From NCBI GenBank assembly GCA_003223135.1, contig QHXX01000107.1:1-56136 (forward strand): 56,136 nucleotides of DNA. Direction: 5' to 3'. A program made the position numbers and the translations under genes. The first letter of the stretch is position 1. The number at the start of each line of letters is the position of its first letter. The notes below the pieces were generated by a model that saw only the letters and a list, made by a program, of their open reading frames with translations, was not told the DNA's origin and made no database searches. The DNA comes from Acidobacteriota bacterium (GTDB lineage: Bacteria; Acidobacteriota; Polarisedimenticolia; Gp22-AA2). Shown one piece after another: positions 11,559 to 19,191 of this stretch.

Positions 11559-12938
11559 TCACGACAGGTATCCCCAGGTCTGCAGGAGGTCCCCTTCGCG
11601 GTGCCAGCGCTCGCCGATGTCGGTGCGGTAGAACATGTTGGGAATCATGATGTTCTTGACCCGGTTGTACGCCTCGCGGCGGGCGTCATCCATGGTCGAG
11701 GCCGAGCCGGTCACGACGACGGCGTAGCCGGAGTTCCCCGCCAGCCGCCAGTCGCCCTCGACCAGCCGCACGTCGCCCGGGTGGATCCCTTCCGACATCG
11801 GTTTCTTGAACAGGACGACCGCGTCCTCGGAGAACTTGCGGAAGGAATCGGGATCGATGAAGGGGAACGGCGGCACGGCGATGACGACACAGATCTGGAA
11901 GCCGCGCTTGGTGCGCAGGTTGAAGGACTCTCCGCGCGCCAGGGCCGGCAGGAACTCGCCCCACTTCGAGAGGGCCCCTTCGATCTGTAGATTGATCGTC
12001 GGGTAGCCGAACCGGCAGGTGAACTCGAGCGGGTAGATGCCGCGCGAGTTGACGATGCAGTTGATGTCGACGTAGCCGGTGTAGCCGGCGGCGACCAGGC
12101 GGTCTTTCATCTTGAGCAGCGTGTTCTGGAAGAGCTGGTTCGGGCCGGACCAGAAGCCGGAGGTCCCCATCTCGCCGGTCTGCGGGCCGATCTCGTCGTT
12201 GAACATCCTCTTGTGTTCGAAGTTGACGAACACCGGCAGGCTGAAGTCGGTGCCGTTGAAGAACGCGCCGACCGCCACCTCGACGCCGTTGGCGAATTTC
12301 TGCAGCTGCAGCACCTTGATCTTGGAGGCCCAGCCCTTCTTGTAGTGCTCGAGCATCGACATGACGTCGAGGCCGTCCTCCTCCTGCCCGACGAACGACA
12401 GGACCTTCTCGTTCTGCGCCCGCCCGCTTGGCTTCACCACGTAGCGGCCGGGGTTCGCCTTGACGAAGGTGACGGCGTCGTCGAACGACGTGAACTCCCA
12501 GCGCGGCAGCGTGGTCATGCCGGCCGCCTTCATCTCCTCCTGCCCGAAGTCACGGTCCATCTCGAGCCTGTCGGTGTAGCTTGTCCCGCCGATGACCGCC
12601 TTCCCTTCCTTGCGCAGCTTCTCGACGAGCGTGCCGAACTCGCAGTCGTCGAACACGATGACGTCGGCCCAGTCCTTGAAGTCCTCCCAGCGTTCGACCT
12701 TCTCGACGAAACCCTCGCCGACTTCGCGGTCGGCCTTCGACATCACGTGGTACTTGACCTCGTACCCTTCCTTCTGCACCTGCCAGGCGAGATCGTGGAT
12801 GAGGGCGAACTTCGAGATGAAGAGAAAGCGTGTGGCGGCGGGCTTCGCCGCCTCTTTCGGGGCTTCCTTGACCGCTTCGGTCGGCGCGGCCGGTTCGGCG
12901 ACCTTCTCGACGTCGTTTTTCTGGTTGTTGTCCTTCAC
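11559..12938 (-). CDS. PurD-like ATP-grasp protein with Ala/Pro/Lys/Glu-rich N-terminus
   Basis: This 459-residue protein begins at a GTG with an unusual low-complexity stretch of about 36 residues rich in E, A, P and K, then continues as an ATP-grasp protein resembling phosphoribosylamine-glycine ligase (GARS, PurD). Seen: a Rossmann-like start RFLFISKFAL near 37, IGGTSYTDRLEMDR and YVVKPSGRAQNEK in the ATP-grasp region, and LEFTCRFGYPTINLQ where true GARS has LEFNxRFGDPE. The conserved Asn of EFN and the Asp/Glu of GDPE are therefore changed, so the substrate may not be phosphoribosylamine. No purine genes are nearby; it stands alone with its own promoter. Most databases would probably label it purD; I would call it PurD-like only. 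Confidence 0.75.
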   Translation of the reverse strand: MKDNNQKNDVEKVAEPAAPTEAVKEAPKEAAKPAATRFLFISKFALIHDLAWQVQKEGYEVKYHVMSKADREVGEGFVEKVERWEDFKDWADVIVFDDCEFGTLVEKLRKEGKAVIGGTSYTDRLEMDRDFGQEEMKAAGMTTLPRWEFTSFDDAVTFVKANPGRYVVKPSGRAQNEKVLSFVGQEEDGLDVMSMLEHYKKGWASKIKVLQLQKFANGVEVAVGAFFNGTDFSLPVFVNFEHKRMFNDEIGPQTGEMGTSGFWSGPNQLFQNTLLKMKDRLVAAGYTGYVDINCIVNSRGIYPLEFTCRFGYPTINLQIEGALSKWGEFLPALARGESFNLRTKRGFQICVVIAVPPFPFIDPDSFRKFSEDAVVLFKKPMSEGIHPGDVRLVEGDWRLAGNSGYAVVVTGSASTMDDARREAYNRVKNIMIPNMFYRTDIGERWHREGDLLQTWGYLS

Positions 12939-12959
12939 GCTCTCTCGCTTCCGCCAAGA

Positions 12960-12988
12960 AAGGTAGCGCCTTCACACCCGCTTGGCAA
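12960..12988 (-). promoter_or_regulatory. Putative promoter for the PurD-like gene
   Basis: On the minus strand TTGCCA (12983-12988), 17 bases, TACCTT (12960-12965), ending about 20 bases before the GTG at 12938. The -10 match is partial and the leader would be very short. Confidence 0.3.
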
Positions 12989-13018
12989 GATGCAATCGGG
13001 TTCGGGTGGCGCGCCGGC

Positions 13019-14260
13019 TCACGCGCCCTCGATGCGCCGGCGCAATCCGAAGAGGCAGGCGACAGCACCCAGCATCACCGCGGTGAGCGTCGCGAACACG
13101 AGCGGGTAACCGCCGAGCGGCATCAGGAGGCCGCCGACGAGCGGACCGAGGAAGAATCCCGCGGAGAAAGCATAGCTGTGAGAGCCGGTGGCGAGCACCC
13201 GTTCGTCGCGGTCCATGCCGCGGTTCAGAAGCGCCACGGCGGGAACGTAGATCATCACTTCGACCAGGCCGGCCAGGAAGAAGACCGCCCAGAGAGGCAC
13301 CGCATCCACGAGCGACAGGAAGACGCCGTTCAGGAGCGCTGCGTAGATCAACCCCCCGATGATGAGACGCACGTCCCCCACGCGATCCGCGAGCTGGCCT
13401 GTCGCGCGCGGCAGGATGATGCTCGGGAGCCCGGCGACGGCGAACAGGAAGCCGATGCCGATCCTCTTGACGTGCATCGCGTCGACGAAGAGCGGCAGGA
13501 ACGCCTCGATGGCCCCGTAGAAGAACGACAGGGCGAAAGTCGCGGCGGCCGATGCCAGAACGGCGGGGTAGCGGAGCACGCGGAGGATGGCCGCGAGCGT
13601 CGTGCGCGCGCCGACGCGCCCGGTCTCGGGCAGTGCGACACAACCGGCGACGAACGCCACGAGCGTCAGGACGGCGTACAGGAAGAACGGGAAGCGCACG
13701 CTCCCGAGGCCGCCGAGAGCGGGGCCGACGACGAAGCCGAGCGACCACGATCCCGTGATCCAGGAGAGCGACCGTCCCATGTGCGCGTCGGAGCTGAGGT
13801 CGGCGGCCATCGTCAGGCTCCCGACCCAGATGGCAGTTGCGCCCAGTCCCTGCACGAAGCGAGCGGCGACCAGCCACGGGTAGGTCGGCGCGAACACGAA
13901 CCCTAACGACGCGACCGCCAGACAGCCGAGACCGACCAGGACCAGCGTGCGCCGGCCGTAGCGGTTGACCAGCGCCCCGAACGGGATGCCCGCGAGAAGA
14001 CCGACGGCGGCGTACAGTCCCACCAGGAATCCGATCTGCGCCTCCCCGGCCCCCGCGGCTCGCGCCAGGAACGGCAGCGTCGGCGCCACCACGCCGTAGC
14101 CCACCGCCTCCACGAACATGGTGAGCGCCAGGGCGAAGGCGGACCCCGGGCCGCCCAGGACCGGCGTCTTCCGGGGGGCGATGCCGGACGCGCCGCCCGG
14201 AGTCTCCGCGACGAACGTCGGGGCGGACACGGATTCGGAGGCGCTGGCTTCGCCGGGCAT
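13019..14260 (-). CDS. MFS transporter, 12-helix drug/sugar-efflux type
   Basis: A 413-residue major facilitator protein. After a polar N-terminus of about 40 residues the first helix begins (FALALTMFVEAVGYGVVAPT), followed by the loop 2-3 motif GALVNRYGRRTLVLVG and a helix-4/5 segment LGATAIWVGSLTMAADL, a layout typical of DHA-like exporters. Twelve hydrophobic segments can be counted. Substrate is unknown. It starts 21 bases after the stop of the aminotransferase gene on the same strand, so the two are probably co-transcribed, hinting that the transporter moves an amine, amino acid or a product of that enzyme. That link is inference only. Confidence 0.85.
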   Translation of the reverse strand: MPGEASASESVSAPTFVAETPGGASGIAPRKTPVLGGPGSAFALALTMFVEAVGYGVVAPTLPFLARAAGAGEAQIGFLVGLYAAVGLLAGIPFGALVNRYGRRTLVLVGLGCLAVASLGFVFAPTYPWLVAARFVQGLGATAIWVGSLTMAADLSSDAHMGRSLSWITGSWSLGFVVGPALGGLGSVRFPFFLYAVLTLVAFVAGCVALPETGRVGARTTLAAILRVLRYPAVLASAAATFALSFFYGAIEAFLPLFVDAMHVKRIGIGFLFAVAGLPSIILPRATGQLADRVGDVRLIIGGLIYAALLNGVFLSLVDAVPLWAVFFLAGLVEVMIYVPAVALLNRGMDRDERVLATGSHSYAFSAGFFLGPLVGGLLMPLGGYPLVFATLTAVMLGAVACLFGLRRRIEGA

Positions 14261-14281
14261 GTCGGCTCGGTTGTGGGAGGG

Positions 14282-15649
14282 TCAGGTGCGCGGCAGCTCG
14301 CCGAGCGACTCGTCGAGGGCGGCGGTCAGCTCGTCGATCTGCGCTTCGGTGACCGTGAGAGGCGGTGCTATGCGCAGGACGTTGCCCCACAGACCGCCCT
14401 TGCCGATCAGGACCCCGCGCCGGCGCGTCTCTTCGAGGATGCGTGACGCGGCCTGCGGGTCGGGGATCTTGTTCTCCTTCACCAGCTCCATTCCCTGCAT
14501 AAGGCCCATGCCGCGCACGTCGCCGATGATGGGATAACGGCGCTGCATGTCGCGCAGGGCCGCGCTCAGGCGGTCGCCCATGATGCGCGCGTTATCGGCC
14601 AGTCTCTGCTTCTGGATGACGCGCAGGGTCGCGAGCGCGGCGGCCGAGGTGACGGGATTTCCGCCGAAGGTCGAGAACGACAGCGGCTTGAGCGTGGCCG
14701 CGATCGCGTCGGTGGTGGCGGTGCAGCCGATCGGCGAGCCGTTCGCCATCCCCTTGGCGAAGGTCATGATGTCGGGGACGACGCCGTAGTGCTCGATGCC
14801 GAACATCGTCCCGGTGCGCGCCCAGCCGGTCTGCACCTCGTCGGCGATGAACACCCCGCCCGCCTTGCGCACGATCGAGGCGACGATCTGGAAATATTCC
14901 TTCGGCGGCACGATGAAGCCACCTGACCCGAGGATCACCTCCGCCAGAATCCCGGCCACGCGGCCGGAGGTCGCCGTCTGGATGACCTCCTCGACGTCTT
15001 TGGCACAGGCGACCTCGCACGACGGGTAGGTCAGCTTCAGCGGGCAGCGGTAGCAGTAGGGCGCCATGGCGTGCACGAAGCCCGGGACCGGGTTGCCGAA
15101 CTGCTTCCACGGCGCCTGTCCGGAGGCGGCGACCGCCATCAACGAACGGCCCGAGTAACCGTAACGCAGGACGACCACTTCCTGCACGCCGGTCGACACG
15201 CGCGCCAGCGCCACCGCCGTCTCGTCCGCCTCGGTTCCCGAGTTGCTGAAGAAGAAACGATGCAGGTCACCGGGCAGCACCTGCGCCAGCGCCTCGGCGA
15301 GGTCGGACAGCGCCGGGTTGGCGTAGAGCGTCGACGTGTGCACCAGCGTCTGTGCCTGGCGGACGATCGCCTCGGTGACCTCGGGATGGCAGTGCCCGAC
15401 GCTCACCGTCAAGACTCCGCCGAAGCAGTCGAGGTAACGGCGCCCCGCGTCGTCCCAGACGTGCAGGCCCTCGCCGCGCACCAGGGTGAGAGGCTGCTCG
15501 TAGTACGTCGTGACGCACGGGAACAGGTAGCGGCGATGCTTCTCGGCGGCGCTCGGCGCGCCCTTCGTCGCCCGCGTGCCAGAAGAGGCTCCGGCTTGCG
15601 GGGCGGTCGTGCCGGCGGCGGACTGTTTGGCGGTTTCACGATCCGGCAT
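14282..15649 (-). CDS. Class III (PLP) aminotransferase, AGXT2-like
   Basis: A 455-residue fold-type I, class III aminotransferase. An Ala/Thr-rich stretch of about 40 residues precedes the domain. Diagnostic segments: YLDCFGGVLTVSVGHCHPEV near 70-90; NSGTEADETAVALAR for phosphate/PLP binding; VFIADEVQTGWARTGTMFG with the Asp that contacts the PLP ring nitrogen; and IMTFAKGMANGSPIG with the Schiff-base Lys. The pattern is closest to alanine-glyoxylate aminotransferase 2 / 3-amino-2-methylpropionate-pyruvate transaminase, but class III members with other omega-amino donors cannot be excluded. Known reaction class: transfer of an amino group to pyruvate or glyoxylate. It is the first gene of a probable pair with the MFS transporter at 13019-14260. 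Confidence 0.88.
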   Translation of the reverse strand: MPDRETAKQSAAGTTAPQAGASSGTRATKGAPSAAEKHRRYLFPCVTTYYEQPLTLVRGEGLHVWDDAGRRYLDCFGGVLTVSVGHCHPEVTEAIVRQAQTLVHTSTLYANPALSDLAEALAQVLPGDLHRFFFSNSGTEADETAVALARVSTGVQEVVVLRYGYSGRSLMAVAASGQAPWKQFGNPVPGFVHAMAPYCYRCPLKLTYPSCEVACAKDVEEVIQTATSGRVAGILAEVILGSGGFIVPPKEYFQIVASIVRKAGGVFIADEVQTGWARTGTMFGIEHYGVVPDIMTFAKGMANGSPIGCTATTDAIAATLKPLSFSTFGGNPVTSAAALATLRVIQKQRLADNARIMGDRLSAALRDMQRRYPIIGDVRGMGLMQGMELVKENKIPDPQAASRILEETRRRGVLIGKGGLWGNVLRIAPPLTVTEAQIDELTAALDESLGELPRT

Positions 15650-15729
15650 AGTGTCCTCGTGCCGGCCATTCTACCAGAGAGCGCCCCTGTGCCGGTCATG
15701 GTACCCTCTCGCGATCCCGCGACCCGCGA

Positions 15730-15951
15730 CACTTTCTCGAGGTAAAGACGGCCGATCCGGCCTTTCACGTCTCCCCGTCGAACGATGCCGCCGTCGCGGC
15801 CTACCGCATCTACACGAAGATGCGCCAGCCGGACGGCAGCCTCTCGGCGAGCTGGCACCAGGAAACGGACGTCCTGTTCAAGCGGAACGGCCGCTGGCGG
15901 GTCGTGCACCTGCACGACTCCCCCGCCCCGTCCGAGGCCGGGGAGAAGTGA
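15730..15951 (+). pseudogene. Start-less 3' remnant of an NTF2-like (SnoaL/DUF4440-type) gene
   Basis: A 73-codon stretch ends at a TGA at 15949-15951 and reads AAYRIYTKMRQPDGS, then WHQETDVLFKRNGRW and RVVHLHDSP. The Q-E-T-x-V-x-x-(K/R)-R-x-G-R-W-x-x-V-H-x-H run is the C-terminal strand pair of small NTF2-fold proteins (CaMKII-association/SnoaL-like). The frame stays open upstream only to a TAG near 15656 and contains no ATG, GTG or TTG before the homologous part. The 5' half, which should carry the first helices, is missing and replaced by the upstream region of the aminotransferase gene. I read it as a truncated gene. The remaining spacer between 15650 and 15970 holds nothing else I recognise. 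Confidence 0.6.
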
Positions 15952-15969
15952 GCGTGGCGGGGCCGTTCC

Positions 15970-17043
15970 TTATTGCGGAAGGGCCGGTCTCTCGGCGCCC
16001 CGCACCTCGCCGGTCAGCGATTCGAGGAAGGCGACGAGATCGGCGCGGTCCTGGTCGGTCAGGTGGAGCGGTTTGATCTCCTTCGACAGCCACTGGTTCT
16101 TGAGACCGCCCCGGTCGTAGAAATTCACCACGTCCAGGAGCGTCGTGTGGCTGCCGTCGTGCATGTACGGTCCCGACTGAGTCACGTTCCGCAGGGTCGG
16201 CGTCTTGAAGGCCCCCTTGTCGAAGTCGTTCTTGGTCACGCTGAAGCGTCCCCAGTCGGGGTTCGGCTTGTCCATGCCGACGCCGAGGTTGTGGTACGAC
16301 TCGTCTGTGAAGTTGAAGCCGGCGTGGCAGGTGACGCAGTTGGCCTTCTGGGCGTCGTTGAAGAGATTCATGCCGCGCACCGCCGACCCGCTCAGGGCCG
16401 TCGTATCGCCCGCCTGGTAGCGGTCGTAGAGTGAGTTGCCGGCCAGGACGGTGCGCTCGTAGGAGGCGATCGCCATGGCCACCCTGTCGGCGTTGATGCC
16501 GGGGCTGCCGAAGGCGGCAGAGAACTCGGGAGCGTACGCCTGGATCTTCTCGACGTTGGAGATCATCCCCTCCAGCGTGTGCCCCATTTCGATCGGGTTC
16601 TGGATCGGGCCGAGCGCCTGGTCCTCGAGGTCGGCGGCGCGGCCGTCCCAGAACTGCTCCTTGCTGAACAGGCGGTTCATCACGGTGGGGGCGTTGCGCG
16701 CGCCGGGCTGGTGATTGATGCCGAGGGAGGTCGGCCGGCCGTCGGAGAATCCCTGCTCAGGGGCGTGACAGGTGGCGCAGGAGATCGTGCCGTCCTTGCT
16801 GAGGCGCGCATCGAAATAGAGCTTGTGCCCGAGATCGATCTTGACCTGCGATATCGGGTTCTTGTCGGGAACGTAGGCCGCGCCGGCCTGCAAGCCCAGA
16901 GGCAGGACCGTCGTGTATTCGCCCGAGGTGAAGGTTTCGCCCTGGGGCGCGGCCGGCGCCGTCTTCTGCGCCTCCTTCGGCGCGCCCGAGCAGCCGATCA
17001 AAAGAACCGTCGCCATCGTCCCTGCCAGAAGACGCAGTCTCAT
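15970..17043 (-). CDS. Dihaem cytochrome c peroxidase-family lipoprotein
   Basis: A 357-residue exported protein. The signal ends in a lipobox-like VLLIGC with Cys18, then an Ala/Pro/Lys linker, predicting a lipid-anchored periplasmic protein. Two CxxCH haem c sites are present: CATCH (Cys89, Cys92, His93) and CVTCH (Cys236, Cys239, His240), with the GPYMHDGSH segment near 291-299 supplying the usual Met axial ligand of the high-potential haem. RNAPTVMNRLFSKEQFWDGRA is the family signature between them. Bacterial CCPs reduce H2O2 to water with electrons from small c-type cytochromes or cupredoxins; MauG-like relatives do other oxidations, so the substrate is not certain. AGGAGGAGAG precedes the ATG. 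It is followed on the same strand by nothing related; an electron donor gene is not adjacent. Confidence 0.92.
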   Translation of the reverse strand: MRLRLLAGTMATVLLIGCSGAPKEAQKTAPAAPQGETFTSGEYTTVLPLGLQAGAAYVPDKNPISQVKIDLGHKLYFDARLSKDGTISCATCHAPEQGFSDGRPTSLGINHQPGARNAPTVMNRLFSKEQFWDGRAADLEDQALGPIQNPIEMGHTLEGMISNVEKIQAYAPEFSAAFGSPGINADRVAMAIASYERTVLAGNSLYDRYQAGDTTALSGSAVRGMNLFNDAQKANCVTCHAGFNFTDESYHNLGVGMDKPNPDWGRFSVTKNDFDKGAFKTPTLRNVTQSGPYMHDGSHTTLLDVVNFYDRGGLKNQWLSKEIKPLHLTDQDRADLVAFLESLTGEVRGAERPALPQ

Positions 17044-17133
17044 GTCCCGCTCTCCTCCTGCTGAGTGAAGGGCACGATCAGGGGGCGGAGCATAGCACGA
17101 CCGCGCTCCGCTTCGAGCCGTGGCGGCGACCGA

Positions 17134-19155
17134 TCAGGCTGGACCGACCTCGACGCGGGCGTCGTTGAAGCAGGCGCCGCCGGAGACGGCGGAGATCGTG
17201 TCGGGGACCAGGGCGGTGCCCACGCGGCCGTTCTTCGTGTGGCGGTTCCAGATTCCCTTCGGGAGATAGATCACGCCGGGGCGCAGACCGGCGTTGATCC
17301 GCAGGCGCACCCGGACCTCGCCGAGATCGTTGTGGACGCGCACGTCCTGACCCTCCCGCAGGCGGCGCGACGCCGCGTCGTCGGGGTGCATCTCCACGCG
17401 GACGTCCTCGTGGTTGAACTCTCCGAGCGTGGAGGAGATCGTCCGGTCGGTCGCCGGCGAAATCAGGGCCAGCGGATGCCGCCCGCTGGCCGGGTCGTCG
17501 AGGATGTCGTACGGATCCGGCCCCAGGGCCGCCGGCCAGAGGTCCGCCCTGCCGCGTGGCAGGTTCGGAAAGACGGTCCCGAACTGGACCGGCCGCGGCC
17601 CGGGGAAGTCGAACGTCAGGAGCCGGTCGCGGCGCAGGCGTTCGAGACGCGCGCCGCCGTCACGGCCGAAAGCACCCTCGCCGGTCGTCAGCGGGCCGCT
17701 GATCGCGGCCAGGGCCTCCTTGAGCAGGTTCTCGCCTCTCGGCCCCCGGTCCTCGATCCCCATCCTCTTCATGATCAGGCCGAAGACCTCCTCGTTCGGT
17801 TTCGCCTCGCCCGCGGGCTCGATGACCGGGTCGGCCAGCATGACGGCGTACGTGCCGTAGGAAATGGAGAGCTCGGTGTGCTCGAGGAAGGTGGTGGCGG
17901 GCAGGGCGATATCGGCGTACAGCGCCGTGTCGGTCATCACCTGGTCGAAGACCACGGTGAACAGGTCCTCGCGCTCGAGGCCCCTCACGATGCGGTTCTG
18001 GTCCGGCACGGTGACGACCGGGTTGGCGTTGTAGACGAACAGCGCCTCGATCGGCGGGTCCGTCTCCTCGAGCAGGGCGCGTCCGAGCCGGTTCATGTTG
18101 ACGACGCGGGTGTTTGCCTCGGGCACGCCGATCAGACGTTCCTCGTCAACGCCGTAGCCCGGGGAGGAGCTGAGGGCGTAGCCGCCGCCGGGCTTGCCGA
18201 ACTTGCCGGCGACCGCCGGCAGCGCCAGGACGGCGGCGACGGACGATTCGCCGTTGCGGTTGCGCTCCAGCCCCCAGCCGCAGCGCACAAGCGCCGGGTC
18301 GGCGGCGGCGAACGCTTCGGCGATCGCCGCGATGTCTCTGGCCTCGACCCGCGCCCGTGCGGCGGCACGCTCCAGCGTCCACGAGCGGGCCCGCTCCAGG
18401 AGCTTCTCCCAGCCGACCGTGTGCTGTTCCAGGAACGCCCGGTCGACGGCGCCCGCACGCTCGAGGTGGCCGATCATCGCGAGTGCCACCGCGCCGTCGG
18501 TGCCCGGAAAGACCGGCAGGTGCATGTCGACGTACTGCCCCGACATCGTCCGTCGCGGGTCGATGAGGGCGACGCGCCCGCCTGCCTCGCGCGCCGCCTT
18601 GAGATAGGGCATCAGGTGAATATTGCTGTGCTTCGGGTTGGCGCCCCAGACGATGATGAACCTGGCCAGAGCGAAGTCGGGGAGATCGACGCTCGCCATC
18701 TTGCCGTACAGCGCGTCCGTGACCGCCCCCGTCGGCGCGGCGCAGACGGTGCGCGCCAGGCGCGACGCCCCGATCGACCGGAACAGGCGCTCATCCGTCG
18801 TTCCCTGGGTCAGGAGGCCGTTCGACCCGCCGTAGAAGAACGGCAGGATCGCCTCGCCGCCCCGGCGCTCGAGGATGACCGCGAACTTGCGCGCGATCTC
18901 GCCGACCGCCTCGTCCCAGGAGACGCGCTCGAAGCACCCGGATCCCTTCGGCCCCGCGCGCCGCATCGGGTGTAGGAGCCGGTCGGGTCCGTACACCCTC
19001 TGCGGGAAGTCGCGCACCTTCGCGCAAATGAACCCATCGGTCAGCGGGTGGACGCGGCTGCCGGTGATCGACGTAATCCGTCCGTCCACAACCCTCACCT
19101 CGAGGCTGCAGCGGTCGGGGCAGTCGAGCGGGCAGACCGAATGAAGCGCAGGCAC
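17134..19155 (-). CDS. Molybdopterin oxidoreductase (DMSO reductase superfamily), orphan subunit
   Basis: A 673-residue catalytic subunit type protein. The N-terminus has a [4Fe-4S] motif CPLDCPDRCSLEV with Cys8, Cys12 and Cys16 plus GFICAKVR with Cys44, followed by molybdopterin-binding segments such as FIIVWGANPKHSNIHL and FVYNANPVVTVPDQ, and a C-terminal molydopterin dinucleotide-binding region (PLALISPATDRTISS near 550, then EMHPDDAASRRLREGQDVRV). No twin-arginine signal is visible, so it is probably cytoplasmic. No iron-sulfur or membrane-anchor partner gene is adjacent and no Mo cofactor gene is present. The family includes formate dehydrogenases, nitrate reductases and many uncharacterised members; the reaction here cannot be read from sequence. 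Confidence 0.88.
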   Translation of the reverse strand: MPALHSVCPLDCPDRCSLEVRVVDGRITSITGSRVHPLTDGFICAKVRDFPQRVYGPDRLLHPMRRAGPKGSGCFERVSWDEAVGEIARKFAVILERRGGEAILPFFYGGSNGLLTQGTTDERLFRSIGASRLARTVCAAPTGAVTDALYGKMASVDLPDFALARFIIVWGANPKHSNIHLMPYLKAAREAGGRVALIDPRRTMSGQYVDMHLPVFPGTDGAVALAMIGHLERAGAVDRAFLEQHTVGWEKLLERARSWTLERAAARARVEARDIAAIAEAFAAADPALVRCGWGLERNRNGESSVAAVLALPAVAGKFGKPGGGYALSSSPGYGVDEERLIGVPEANTRVVNMNRLGRALLEETDPPIEALFVYNANPVVTVPDQNRIVRGLEREDLFTVVFDQVMTDTALYADIALPATTFLEHTELSISYGTYAVMLADPVIEPAGEAKPNEEVFGLIMKRMGIEDRGPRGENLLKEALAAISGPLTTGEGAFGRDGGARLERLRRDRLLTFDFPGPRPVQFGTVFPNLPRGRADLWPAALGPDPYDILDDPASGRHPLALISPATDRTISSTLGEFNHEDVRVEMHPDDAASRRLREGQDVRVHNDLGEVRVRLRINAGLRPGVIYLPKGIWNRHTKNGRVGTALVPDTISAVSGGACFNDARVEVGPA

Positions 19156-19191
19156 GGCGCGGATCTTAGCACGGGGCGGCGCGCGCCGTCC

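Noticed and set aside
15576-16076. A 166-codon plus-strand frame over the peroxidase 3' end
   Set aside because: It overlaps the NTF2-like remnant in a different frame and the peroxidase on the other strand, with no recognisable motif.
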